DNA of 64,000 bases, taken from Dermatophagoides farinae (taxonomy: Eukaryota > Arthropoda > Arachnida > Sarcoptiformes > Pyroglyphidae). The translations under genes and the position numbers were made by a program. The stretch lies in the NCBI RefSeq assembly GCF_024713945.1, contig NC_134679.1, forward strand, positions 3,229,001-3,293,000. Direction: 5' to 3'. This document shows, in pieces, positions 34,829-46,712 of the stretch; position 1 is the stretch's first letter, and each line of letters opens with the position of its first letter. Below the pieces are notes generated by a model. That model ran no database searches. It was not told the origin of the DNA and worked only from the letters and a program-made list of their open reading frames with translations.

Positions 34829-36166
34829 TCAATTATTTAAAATATCTAAATTTACGTTATATAAACAAATTTTTTTATAAACCATAATAGCGAAAACAAA
34901 ATTTGCAATAAACATTTCAGCAAATTTAGCTCTAGTTATGAAAAAGAAAGGACCACAATAGAAACCAAATTCATTTTTACAAGCTATTTGTGTCTGTAAA
35001 TTACGCATAATCATTTCTCGTAGATTCAAACGATCCATTATCTTATAAACACGTTGTGAACGTTTCGATATGTTACGATTGGTTTGTAATTGTTGCATAC
35101 GTAATTGTTTACGGGCATTCAATGAAAACATTAATTTATAGAAACACTCATTATAGTAAGGAAACATGGTTAACCGTAAATAGAGGAACTGTGGAAAACA
35201 AAACATTGACACAAACACTAAAGTGATGAATCCATTGAAAATATTTATCTGAGATTGTTGCCAATAGAACAATATGGCCATAGTGAACGATATTTTGGTC
35301 ACCATTTCTATTTGCATTAGAAATGGTTTGCTTGCCACTCTAAATCGTCCAATACGAGAGAATGCAATGACATATTGTCGCCAATAATATTGTGGTAACA
35401 TACGATATCGACTTGCAAAGATGATCCACAATGACAATAGTTTAATGGTCCGTTGTATGTGTATTTTGAGATATTCGGCTGTGAACAACAAAAATAGCAT
35501 CTCTATTATCAATTCACCAATAATATGTACAGCTTTAATATAACAAGCGATAAGCATTGTCGAACAGACTAAAAATTGTCTCAATGAGATTACTTGCTTC
35601 ATATAGAGTGAGCTTAAATATTTGAGAAACATTATCCATAGGGGAATCAAACCAAAAACACTTAGACGAAAAATAGTTCCACATGTATAGGATGATTTTA
35701 TGAAAAAATTTATAAGATATTTTTCATCATTCTTGCGATTTAGACGACAATCACGAATACGCCAATATGATAAACATATGCTGTTGAATGGTAGTTTATA
35801 GTTGATAATCAATCTGAATGTCGACATCCATTTGATTTCCCATAGGCTGTACGTGAGCAGAACATAATAAACAAGCAAATCAAAATTATTAATTTTCATT
35901 ACTGTAAGTGGTATTTCCACAAGAAATGTATAATCAGGTAGTTTTCTAAACACTACTAATATGAAGAATATGATCATTGACCAGGCATTCACTGCTAACC
36001 AAGTTGGTAACAATAATCTTCGCCATGTAAATGCTATATTATGTTTGACATATTCTTGCATTGAATAATAATAACGTTGGACATAGAAGGATGAATTGTT
36101 GAAGAAAATATGAAAAATTTCATTAATTTTTTTGACTTTGTATGGAGAAAATTCCAATAAATCCAT
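34829..36166 (-). CDS. Gustatory-receptor-like seven-TM receptor, single exon
   Basis: An uninterrupted minus-strand frame of 445 aa starting MDLLEFSPYKVKK. It has a receptor-like hydropathy pattern: TM stretches such as LAVNAWSMIIFFILVVF, LLVYYVLLTYSLWEI, LFGLIPLW-like FGLIPLWIMFL, LIACYIKAVHIIGELIIEML, and FNGFITLVFVSMFCFPQFL. The C-terminus FGFYCGPFFFITRAKFAEMF then IANFVFAIMVYKK aligns with KKYGPSFEPIGTITG...LFFIYVGMLFFILKHIE of the tandem receptors, marking them as one family. It is divergent from copies A-C and intronless. The orientation (few acids inside, basic loop LNARKQLRMQQLQTNRN) is consistent with the inverted topology of insect-type receptors. The ligand is unknown. Confidence 0.7.
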   Translation of the reverse strand: MDLLEFSPYKVKKINEIFHIFFNNSSFYVQRYYYSMQEYVKHNIAFTWRRLLLPTWLAVNAWSMIIFFILVVFRKLPDYTFLVEIPLTVMKINNFDLLVYYVLLTYSLWEIKWMSTFRLIINYKLPFNSICLSYWRIRDCRLNRKNDEKYLINFFIKSSYTCGTIFRLSVFGLIPLWIMFLKYLSSLYMKQVISLRQFLVCSTMLIACYIKAVHIIGELIIEMLFLLFTAEYLKIHIQRTIKLLSLWIIFASRYRMLPQYYWRQYVIAFSRIGRFRVASKPFLMQIEMVTKISFTMAILFYWQQSQINIFNGFITLVFVSMFCFPQFLYLRLTMFPYYNECFYKLMFSLNARKQLRMQQLQTNRNISKRSQRVYKIMDRLNLREMIMRNLQTQIACKNEFGFYCGPFFFITRAKFAEMFIANFVFAIMVYKKICLYNVNLDILNN

Positions 36167-37304
36167 CGTTTGTCGTTATTTTTAATACATCAAATGCAAA
36201 TCAAAAGTCTAGTGAACAACGTATAAATAAAGAATGCCAAGAATGTATAAATTCCCAGAGGTTTAACCAATAATGATGAGGGTAGCAGTGGCGAAAATTT
36301 GAATAATATAAAATTAGCTCAATTTAACATGAATGAATTTCATTAATGATAGAAATGACTTTTGCCATCTAATGATAATGGAAAAAATCAATAATTTGTT
36401 AAAGTTTTTTTTATATAAAAAAAACAATACTTTTTATTTCCAAAATATCGATTCTATATTTTTTCATATATTCTTGTTTCAACTTCATCAATTATTTCGA
36501 CATATAAATTGGTTATAAATCGACTCTGTGTTATTATCAATACCACAAAAATTTCATAAAATTTGGATCGAAAATATTCAGAATATACAAATTTTGATCA
36601 TACAAAATTCAATTCATAATTTGATAATTTTCCGGCTATGATTTCATGATCATAATGTTCACATTTTTATTTTCTCTCAGTAAAATCATGATTGGAATCT
36701 AGATATTTTCATTAGAATTGATAATTAGCTATTTTACTTTAGTTAGGAATGAAAACAATATCAAACAAACAAGAAAAATTTATTTCCAAATGTTGATGAA
36801 AAATTATGATTTATGGTTAAATTTGCGTTTTGATGATAATATATGGTTGGTTATGCGCACATTGATATATTCTTGTTTTTGTTTGTTTGTTCTTCTATAT
36901 TCTATTCATCAATAAAATCTTTTCGATACACGTTAATTGATCTTCTGCGCAGTGTTTTTTTATTCTTCAATTTGAATTTCACAACAACAGAACGCTTCAA
37001 TCAATTTTTTTTAAATATAAATCGATATGGCATATTTGCCTAATTTAATCTGATTAGAAATTTTATAGCTAAATATAAGGGTAAACCCAAAAACACTATA
37101 TAGTATTTTGATATACAATCGGCAATAACTAAATCAATAATTATTCATTTTTTTCACTATATATAGTCCAAATAATCAATTGTTGCCAGCCAATATTCAT
37201 GTGTGAAAATTTCTTGATTGATGAATTCAGGTAAATTTTGTACGATCCAAAGTTTATGCCAAAATTTATCGAAACACATCAGCCATCATTCCAATCCGTT
37301 AATC
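36167..37304. other. Intergenic region between receptor and GPAT4
   Basis: 1.1 kb of AT-rich DNA with only short chance frames. It would contain the receptor promoter on its left side and the GPAT4 terminator on its right. No TATA box or repeat family is evident. Confidence 0.5.
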
Positions 37305-38831
37305 TTATCTACTATCCTGTACTTCAAGTGCTTTACTCAATTTATATTGTTGTCGTTTTACCATTTCTGGTTTGACTCGTTGACGTTTCAGTTGTCCATC
37401 CCATTCCAGATCGATTAATCCACCTTTTCTAGCTATTTCACTTTTTACACGATTGGCAAATTCGATTGCACTTTCATCTTCTCTTCTATACATTGGTGGA
37501 AGGAACCTAAATTTAAATGAAAAAGGTTAAGGTTCGAAATTTTTCACTTGTTTTGTCGAAAACATACCAAACATCACAGACAATAGCCCAGGAGGTCATC
37601 ATCATTAGCATGTATCGTGCATAGCCATATTTACTCGAATTCCAGAATGGATCACCAAATCGGGCATCATATTTAATAGCTACAGGATAGATTGGTGCAT
37701 TAATTTCAAAGCTACCTTTTTTGAACATCATCACAGCTGAATTATTTACACAAGTGCCCTCAGGAAAGATCAATATGGGCAATTTGCTTTTATCTTCCGC
37801 ATGTTCACGAAGTCTATGTGATACATAATTACGATCATTTGTTTCAAAACGATCGAACCAAATATGATGTGTAGCTCGATTCAATGCTCGTTGAATAAAA
37901 CCAAGAACACCAGGTTGACGTTGGCCAACCAATGCATAGGCATTGTTACAATGTAAAAGGATTACATCTATAGGTGATGTATGATTGGCTACACATATAC
38001 CACCAGGTTTGGCTTTGTTCAGTGAATCATGATAGGTGATGACGGCCGAAAATGATCGAGATATGATTCGAAAACTCATGACTGATATATAGTGATAAAC
38101 TAATCGTTTCATCCATGAGAACGGTATGAGGCCGACTAGAAATGTACTAGTCACTAGAAACCAAATACCGATTAAAGCAATGGCCATTCTTAAAGGAAAT
38201 AGTATCATATAGCGAACAATCAATCCAGCCATCCAAACAACAGCTAATCGCAATGATTTATAATGATAAATTCCATCAGTTCTTGTCAGAAGATTCCATG
38301 TCTTTAATTCTTCAGCTGCAAATCGTTTTGTGACCGAATCATCAATGATGGCTCGTATTCCCATTGTTGTTAAACTCATTACCGTACTTATATCAAGTTT
38401 ATGTTTGGTTTTATCCATCTCCATTGATAATGCTTTATTATAAGCAAATGCAGCAGGAACTGTGAAATCAAAACCAAAGTCAAATAGATATAAAAATAAA
38501 AACATGAAAAAAACTGACCATCGGATGAATCAAAATCTTCACAGAAAGCTGAATCAGCATCGGATTCATCTGAATCTGGCATCGTTGCAGCTTTTGCGGC
38601 TAAATCTGCCAATTGGTCGAGATTAGCATTAACCGACATGGCTCGGCTTATTTTTCGTTGAATTTTTCTTTCCTGTTGAATGTTTTGTTGAATTTTTCGA
38701 ATTTTTCTTTTGCCATAATCGAAAAGTTTCAATAATCGGCTAACATATAATTGATGGATAAAAAAACGATGACCAACACTAGCCAGTCCCAGATATAAAA
38801 TTAATAATATGAAAAAAATTATACTCCACAT
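37305..38831 (-). CDS. GPAT4: Glycerol-3-phosphate acyltransferase 4 (GPAT3/4 type), ER
   Basis: Makes lysophosphatidate from glycerol-3-phosphate and acyl-CoA, the first step of phospholipid and triglyceride synthesis; an ER membrane enzyme. Minus-strand exons 38831-38519, 38459-37568 and 37506-37305, introns 59 and 61 bp, 468 aa (human 456). I chose the ATG at 38831-38829 (MWSIIFFILL...), since the frame above it has no ATG. The N-terminal TM segment is followed by a basic coil and an acidic linker (SDESDADSAFCEDFD). Acyltransferase motif I is NHTSPID (H264, D269) and motif III is FPEGTCVN (336-343). Other family blocks are DDSVTKRFAAEEL, FKKGSFEI, YPVAIKYDARFGDPFWNSSK, MMTSWAIVCDVWY-like and LPPMYRRED. 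All key residues are present, so it is expected to be active. Confidence 0.95.
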
Positions 38832-39908
38832 CTTGTGTACGTATTTTTTTCCACAATAATTCAATCACTAAAAATATTGAGACAAAATAATCGATCGATT
38901 CAATCGTTTTTAGAAATAATCATTGCTTGTATCACTAGTACCACAACGACAAATGACGATGATGATGATGATGATGATGATGGCAATTGTGAATATATGA
39001 ATGAAATATGATCATCACCAACCAACATTATACTTGTGGTACCAGCGATACATCACCTATATATCATTCATTTGATTCGGGAAAAAAAATTTTTATACGA
39101 ACCATTTTTATAGCACGTACCAATTGCCATAGCAAAATGAATACATGTCCGAATTAATTCATTACAACCACCTCCTCTTTCCACCCTCACCATATTGTTT
39201 ATTAGATAGTTAAGACTATCTTATCTCTCTATTCTCTTCTCTGTAGGCGCTGAATTTTTTTTTTTAAACCTGATAATAATATCGCGTGATTTGTCAATTT
39301 CGCTTTTTTTTTAATACGAACATTCATTTGTATCTAATACTTGTTTAGTGATATAATTTTTTTTCTGATAAAAAATCAACGAGTAAAAAATTTGTCGGCA
39401 ACTGAATTCAGGAAAAAAGATGAATCAAATGACTGAAGTTCATTTTCTAAGAAATAAGTGACATAAATCTTCAATTGATTTTTTATGCCCATGTACAATT
39501 GATAATCGAAACAAATTATTTGCATCAATATGTGGATATATAGCTTTCAAAACAAATCATTCATTCATTCATGAATGATGAATGAATTTAAAGCAATAAA
39601 AAAATTGATTACATGTCCAATCATTTCATTCATGTTTGATTGATACTCTTAGGTATCTTGATATATAATTGATTTTGACATATTCACGTTTCATCGTAAT
39701 GATGATGGCAAACATCCAAAAATGTTTGTTATTTATATCATCAAAAAATTGTTATTTATTCATCAAAAAAAAAATCTCAAAAATTACATTATGCTTGATA
39801 GTAACAAAATGGACAATAATATTTTAATTTTTTTTTTTTGATAGTTTGTCCACATAATAAATCCAAAAATTTTTTTTATTTATTTATCCAAACGAATAGT
39901 AATCATCG
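38832..39908. other. Intergenic region between GPAT4 and the lipase cluster
   Basis: 1.1 kb. It contains a GAT trinucleotide run around 38956-38982, repeated CATTCATTC motifs around 39560-39590 and long A/T runs. It holds the GPAT4 promoter and the 3' end of lipase 1. No exon is seen. Confidence 0.5.
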
Positions 39909-41685
39909 TCACTGTATTGATTGGAGCAATTTTAAAATTCTTGTATTGACTAATTGTCCGGAATTTTTAGCCCATAAAAAATCATTATGATCGTATGTAG
40001 GATCCGGGACTAAATAATCATCCCATAATTTTACTTTCAATTCATTTTTCAATTTTTCAACATTATCCATATGATTCAAGCAATCAACTTCGGAATAAAT
40101 CAAAGCAATCCTAGTGGAATTGATTTTACTAAAATCATAATATGGTGCATCTGATTGGCCATAAAGCTGTAAATTTTTCTCTTCACCATAATCAAAATAA
40201 CGTAACCAAAGTGGTTCACCATAAAACTGAACAGTATTCCATGGTGATGAACCCATAGTTATTGCATCAATATAAGCAGGTATTCGTTCCTGTTATTCAT
40301 TATAAAATCAGGTTAATTGTATGAGCTCGTTATGAATGACTTACATAAAGCATATTATGTTTTTGCATGCCAACTGTTAAGTATAATAAATATTGACAGA
40401 ATGGTTTTATCATTATATTCTGACATATATTCGATATCAAAAGTCGAGCTGGATTTCTGAATATTATCAAATTTGGATAGGCTCTGAGATTGTAAATGAA
40501 TAAATAAATAAATAAATAAAAGTTATTATTATTCAAGGATAAGAAATTGATTCATTCCATATACTTGAGTAATCCTCGTATGTAATAATAAAAACGGAGA
40601 ATTGATGTATTCTTGAGGCCATGCGTAACTGGTGATAAACCAATAAAGGCATCGATTTTTTTCATATATTCGTCGCTTAATGAAATTAATCCAAACATCA
40701 TTACGTTTCCCTGTTATTGAATTAGTTTTTCAATTATTAAAACCATATTATATATTTATAAGCACAATTTCAGTTTAAAATACCACTTGATTGTTATTAT
40801 TACTACACTATTTTTATTACTAAAATTTTTCTACTTTTAATTTTTTGTGATTATTTACCTGTGAATGTCCAATATACGTTAATGTAGAATGATTGGTTTG
40901 GGCTAATATATAATCAATTTCTGCTGGTAAATCATATTTGATCATTTCATCCATTGAAAATTTCCAAAATTCTGGATCTAATATTTTAAATGATATTGAT
41001 AGTTCTATAATATCTTTGGATTCAAAACACACTCACCATCGATTGTCAGTGTAGTATGATTAGAAGAATAAATATTTCCACGGTAATTAGCTAGCCATAC
41101 ATCGTAAAAATTTGCTGATAAAACAAAACCAAGACTGTTTCCGACCTGTTGGCTGCCATTTGTCAAGATTTTATTATCGAAATCGTAAAATTCATTAAAA
41201 AATCCATGTTCATCAAGTGTACCATTTGCTGCTGTTAACCAAATTGTTGCCGAACAAAAATATCCATGATGAAGCAATACTGGCTTAGAAACTGTTTGAT
41301 TATTTTTCAAATATGGATTAATTAATCGAATCAATTGCAGAATGTATCCGTCCGTTGTGGTAATAAAATGTTTTTCATACTTAAAACCTCTTGATTCAAT
41401 TATTCCAAACTATTATTTTTAATAAAATTTTATCAGTCAATTTTTTTGATAGACTTTATAAAAATTATAATCACTTACTATATCTCGATCAACATCTGGA
41501 TGCAGTTTTGTGCCAGGCATCGCTCGAATCAATGTGATCCAATGATAAGCGGTGGTGTAATAACATACTAAATATAAAATGATGGTCACAATAACAATTG
41601 AAATGTTGATTTTATTGAGAAAGACATTTTTAGTTTTTTTTATTGTCTTTTGATTTGTAATCAATGCTTCTGGTCTGGATTCCAT
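39909..41685 (-). CDS. Acid-lipase-family protein 1 (alpha/beta hydrolase)
   Basis: Lysosomal/gastric-type lipase relative hydrolysing neutral lipid or sterol esters. Minus-strand exons 41685-41479, 41409-41037, 40977-40859, 40710-40565, 40483-40345 and 40289-39909; 454 aa, all phases consistent. A hydrophobic segment near residues 27-43 ([17 protein letters not shown]) is a signal anchor, so it may be a type II membrane protein. Family blocks are [20 protein letters not shown], the oxyanion [32 protein letters not shown] and FWKFSMDEM. The catalytic triad is complete: S232 in GHSQG (formed across an intron at GHSQ|G), D397 in YSEVDCLNH, and H429 in YDHNDFLWA. Several NxS/T sites suit a secretory-pathway protein. 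It is the last gene of a three-member head-to-tail cluster. Confidence 0.9.
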
Positions 41686-42241
41686 TTAATTTAATAATGT
41701 AATGTGTTTTTTTTTATAGACGAAAGATTAAGATTTCACCAGTAGAATAGAATAGTCAATTTATTTTTTTTTTTTTTGGTGGTTATGATCAATATTTATG
41801 TTAAGAGAAAAAAAATGTGAAATTGAAATTTCTTCGATTTTTTTTTCTTGTTATCAAAATAGAATATCAATCGAAAATTGTATACAGATATAAGATAGCA
41901 ATCATATCAGCTAGTTGTCCTTGAAATAGGATTTATATATTAAGATATATAATTATTAAAGTTATTTCAAGTTAACACCAAATAGTATTGTTGTTTGAAA
42001 GGCAGTAGCAAAAAAAAAAAAAAAAATACAGTAAAACCGGTCGTCATTATAATTAGCATGTTTTAAGAATTTTTAATCTTTCATTTAAGTAGCAGATGAT
42101 TTTAACCTATGTATTAATATAAAAAAAAAATAATTTAATCAGCTCGACTACACATTAATGTTGTGAGTACATATGCTGTATCTATCGAATATTTTCAGCA
42201 ACAAATTATATTGAATTTAAATTAAAAATTTCATGAAAAAA
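41686..42241. other. Intergenic spacer between lipases 1 and 2
   Basis: 556 bp with A runs (about 42008-42026), no exon and no clear TATA box at the right distance for lipase 1. It carries the lipase 1 promoter and the lipase 2 terminator. Confidence 0.5.
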
Positions 42242-43913
42242 TTATACTGATGATAATATTTTTAAAACTCTTTTATTGACCAATTGTCCGACATCTTTGG
42301 CCCAGATTAAATCAACATGATTATAGCTCTTATCTGGTACACAATAATCGTCCAATAATTTTACTGAAATAAAAAAAAGTCTTAGAAAATTCTAATCAAG
42401 TTATAAATAACTTAATGCTCTTAATTACCTTTAAGTTTTGATTTTAATAATTCAACACTTTCGATACTATTCAACCAATCACCACTTGTATATATAAAAG
42501 CCATTTTTGTTGAATTTATACGGCTAGCATCATAGATTGGTGGTTTTGTTTGACCATACCATTCCAGATTTCTCCATCTTCCATGATCGAAATATTCTGG
42601 TTGTCCATTATCAGCTTCAATCATTTGCATGAAATGTGCTGCTTTGAATTATTAATAAATTAACCTGCTGAATTAATTTCACCTAACCTGCATTCCATGA
42701 TGAAGAGCCCATTGGTGCAGCTGATAAATAGACAGGAATACGATTTAAAATCATTTTGTGGGTAAATGATCCGAAAAAAGGATAAGTGATTTGAAAACAC
42801 CACTTCCGTATGAAGATATTCTGACATAGATGGGCAAGCAATGATCGAGTCGTATTCGAATATGGCACCATTCCAGGATATGCTCTTTATACCGGTTTAT
42901 AAAAAAAATTATTTCTATTCATGTCATTTGGTATATATTAACTCACCTAAGTATGGTTTTTATTGGAGTAACAAATTTTATCGCCAATGACATATTTAGA
43001 TTATAGAATACTGGAGATAAAGCGATGAATGGAGAGATTTTTTTTGCATATCGATTACTTATCGTCATCAATCCCAACATCATCAGAGATCCTTGTGAAT
43101 GGCCTGTTTCAAAAATGAGAAAAATATAATCGATAAAATAGATATTTTGATAAGGAAAAATTTTGTTCGTGATACCTATATAAGATAATGTCGAACGTTT
43201 AGTATGCTTCAAAATGTAATCAATTTCAGCCGGTAAATCATAATGTATCATTTCATCCATTGAAAATTTCCAGAATTCTTCATCAGTCATATTTAGTCTT
43301 GTATGATTGGATGAATAAACACTGCCACGATAATTAGCCAACCTTTAATAAAAATTTTTAGTAATAGTGAATCGAAAATTCTAAACCCGATAATTACCAA
43401 ACATCAAAATTTTTTGATGCCAATACAAAACCTAGTGAATTGGCCTCTTCTTTCGTACCATTGATTACAATCGGACGATCTTCCGAATCTACAATGTACT
43501 CGATATAATTTCCATAACGATCCAATGTTCCATTTGCAGCAATTAGCCACAATGATCCAGTACATTGAAATCCATGCTGTAGTAATATTGGTTTTAATCG
43601 TCTTCTTTTTGTACCATTTATGAACGGATTTATCAAACGAACAAGCTGTAAAATGTACCCATCTTTTGTTTGTACAAAATGAGATTCATATTTGAATCCA
43701 CGTGATTCGATCAATTGATACTGATATATGAAAATAATGAACAAAGTTTGAAAATCAAATTAAATCATCATTAAAAGTAACATAGTAATGATTACTTACG
43801 ATATCACGGTCAGTATCTTCATTCTCATATGATCCGGGTAAATTTTGGTACATTGAATATGACCATAATGATACGGTCATATATAATTTCCACAAATAAT
43901 CATCCCAAAACAT
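42242..43913 (-). CDS. Acid-lipase-family protein 2 (alpha/beta hydrolase)
   Basis: Paralogue of the neighbouring lipases. Minus-strand exons 43913-43800, 43720-43398, 43342-43176, 43103-42947, 42884-42688, 42638-42429 and 42363-42242; 429 aa with consistent phases. The triad is complete: S204 in GHSQG, D373 in TSGDWLNS, H405 in YNHVDLIWA. The N-terminus (MFWDDYLWKLYMTVSLW) is about 30 residues shorter than in lipases 1 and 3 and has only a weak hydrophobic stretch, so signal-peptide function is uncertain. A different frame just upstream opens MTTNRPVVVEVESENSIDN and then stops. The 72-bp intron within the nucleophile region (43175-43104) is a multiple of three without a stop, so retention would insert 24 residues between G202 and H203. 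Confidence 0.88.
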
Positions 43914-45030
43914 TATCGATAGAATTTTCAGATTCAACTTCAACCACCACTGGTCGATTTGTTGTCATAATCGATTACAACGTAGAATTGCAATTGAGAA
44001 ATTGCGTTTGTTTTTATCTTCATTTGAAATCTTTTGAACGTCATTGATTATTTTTTCTTCATAATATTTATTATACATTCATCAGTATTAATGCATACAT
44101 TCGTCTGTTCTTTTGTATTTGTTGTTGTTGTTATTTTTCAGCTATCTTCATATGATTATATCATTCAAGCCATTAGCTGGTATAATCCGATTTGACCATT
44201 GTTATTCAAAAAAAAAAAAAAAAAATTCTATTAACAAATAATAACAGATGAATGAAACCTTCATCAAAAGGCAACAAAGTTAAAATAATTTTTTTGTCAA
44301 GGTCAACATTAATTCAGTTTTAACTATTTCTACAGGAATTTTGATTGTACATTGTTAATGACATTCAAAAAAAAAAGTCATTTGACCCTCACTCATCTGT
44401 AGAAATAGTGCTGAAATTAATTTCACTTCAACAAAATGTTTTGAAACACACAAACAATTTATGTCTTGATAGTTTATGTTTATTAGTTAAATTTTTTAAT
44501 CAACTTACATTGAATACGAAAATAATTATAAAAATATTACATAAATTTTCAATTGATGAATGTCAAATGATCCCAGCCGGGTTCTCAGTCGGATAAATAA
44601 TTCATCCACCAAATCGTATCGTAATTATTATTTCAGAGAAATGGGTGCTTGAACATCATTTATCAACAACAATATCAATATTGTATACAAAATGAATGAA
44701 AATATTTAACAATTCATAATTACAGCCTCTATGATCATTTATTCAACATTCGATTGATAAAGTCGATCAATTGATAATCCGGATGTGCATCCAATATAGT
44801 GTACTTATTAATATTCTATGTAATGGCCTACTATCTCAATTATTTTCACCATAATAATGTTGAACAAAAAAAAAAAAAAACAGTTCATTTTTGAATGCGT
44901 ATCAAAATTTCTATTGAACTTTATTTAATGATAATTATCAAATACGTTTTATTATGTGAATGTATTTATTTACAACAACAACAAAAAATTAACGATTTAT
45001 TTAGATACAAAAGTTTCTATTCAATATCAC
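43914..45030. other. Intergenic spacer between lipases 2 and 3
   Basis: 1.1 kb with CTT/GTT runs and A runs (about 44211-44224, 44867-44880). The open frames here have no family features. It would hold the lipase 2 promoter and lipase 3 terminator. Confidence 0.5.
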
Positions 45031-46639
45031 TTAACAAGTTTGATTATCATTTTCGTACAATGATAGGAGCTGTAGAATTTTTTCATTTACCAAAATGCCA
45101 GCATGTTTGCTCCAAACAAAACTCATGTGATCAAAATCTGGCCTATTAATTACGTAATCTTCAAGTAATGGTGTTGATAATTGTTGCTTCAATTGTATAT
45201 TGCCTTCGATTGAACTGATACGATCATGTGAAGCTTGAAAAAATGCCATATGTGCTGAATTGATACGTGAAACATTGTACAATGGTGGTTCAGATTGATT
45301 GTATAATAATAAATTTTTCTCTAAACCATGATCATAATGGCTAACTCTACCGGTTCTCCATGTTTGCATATGATGTATAGCATTATCATTGGATGCACCT
45401 GATGGTATATTATAAATGTGAACAGGAAAACGATCCAAACGAATATCGGAAGGTTGATAACCAACTGACATATCATAAATTTGATAACAAATCCATCGTA
45501 TCATACGATTTGAACAAAGTGTTGATAGAACAGATCGTACGGTTTTCATATCATGAAATACCAATGGACCCGGTGATAATCTGAATAAGTTGAATGATGA
45601 GGATAATGTGTGATATTCATTTAAAACCAATTTTATGATTTAATACTTACTTTAGATAAGGTTCAAATAAATTGAAAAAAACTAGGTTACTTCGAACATT
45701 GGTTAGATGCCATGTTGGTGAAAGTGCTATGAATGGTTTTACTAATTGTTGATAATGATCGTTTTCAGACATTAATGCCAACATTAGAATATTCGATTGT
45801 GAATGGCCTATATATGTTAATGTATCGGATGTTGTTGTTGCTAATATATAATCAATCATTAATGGTAGATCTATATTAACCATTTCATCCATTGAAAATC
45901 TCCAATATTCTGGATCGTTAATATCCAATTTAGTATGATTCAAAGAATAAATTGTTCCACGAAAATTCACTAACCTTGTGTTGCCAAAGGATAGAAGAGG
46001 ACAAAAAAAAATTTTTATTGAAAAACTCGCTTAATTATATACATTTTTACAATGGTTAAAAATTTTTTTTTGTTCGGTTTAGCAAAACTTACCATACGTC
46101 GTATCCATATGAGCATAAAGTAAAACCCAATGTGTTTGTTATTTTTTCCGAACCATTGATCAGATTATCATTTTCATCCCATTCCAAATAAGTACCATCT
46201 GAATTTAAATATCCAGGATTATTGATAAGAAATTCTGAACCTGTACATTCAACACCATGTGAAAGGATTACAGGACGATAACGTGTTTGATTATATTTGG
46301 TGAATGGATTTACAAGACGAACTAATTGTAGTATATAGCCATCGACGGTTTCAACAAAATGTGATTCATATTCGAATCCTCTTGAGTTAATCAAATCAAA
46401 CTAATAAGCAAAATTATAATGGATGAGAGAATAAAAAAAAATTTAACACTTACAATATCACGACCAACATCATCATCAGGTTCAATCCAACCGGGTATGT
46501 GAGAATAGACAGTTTTGAATGTTTCTTGTAACGGATATTTGGATGCAGAATAAAATAGAATCGAACCAATTACTAACCATATAGCCAAAATATTGATTTT
46601 ATTGGCTGTAAGAATTTTTGTCGGTTTATGGTCAAACAT
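45031..46639 (-). CDS. Acid-lipase-family protein 3, variant nucleophile elbow GHSQS
   Basis: Paralogue of lipases 1 and 2. Minus-strand exons 46639-46454, 46400-46093, 45974-45651 and 45580-45031; 455 aa, phases consistent. It has the fewest introns of the three (3 versus 5 and 6). A hydrophobic signal anchor lies at about residues 16-31 (INILAIWLVIGSILFY). Family blocks are SRGFEYESHF, DGYILQLVRLVNP, SHGVECTGS, NFRGTIYSLNHT and FSMDEM. Catalytic residues are S223, D392 (QASHDRIS) and H424 (FDHMSF). The elbow reads GHSQS rather than GHSQG, and DFxWxK becomes SFVWSK, so activity may be reduced or altered. A good TATA box lies 66 bp upstream of the start codon. Confidence 0.88.
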
Positions 46640-46704
46640 TATGAAAAATGGACTAAAAAAATAAAACTTCGAAAAAATTGATGAACGATTAATGAATCCA
46701 TTCC

Positions 46705-46712
46705 TTTTTATA
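46705..46712 (-). promoter_or_regulatory. TATA box of lipase 3
   Basis: On the minus strand TATAAAAA, within GATATAAAAAGG, 66 bp upstream of the lipase 3 start codon. It would give a short 5'UTR of about 35-40 nt, typical of a highly expressed secreted-enzyme gene. Confidence 0.55.
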
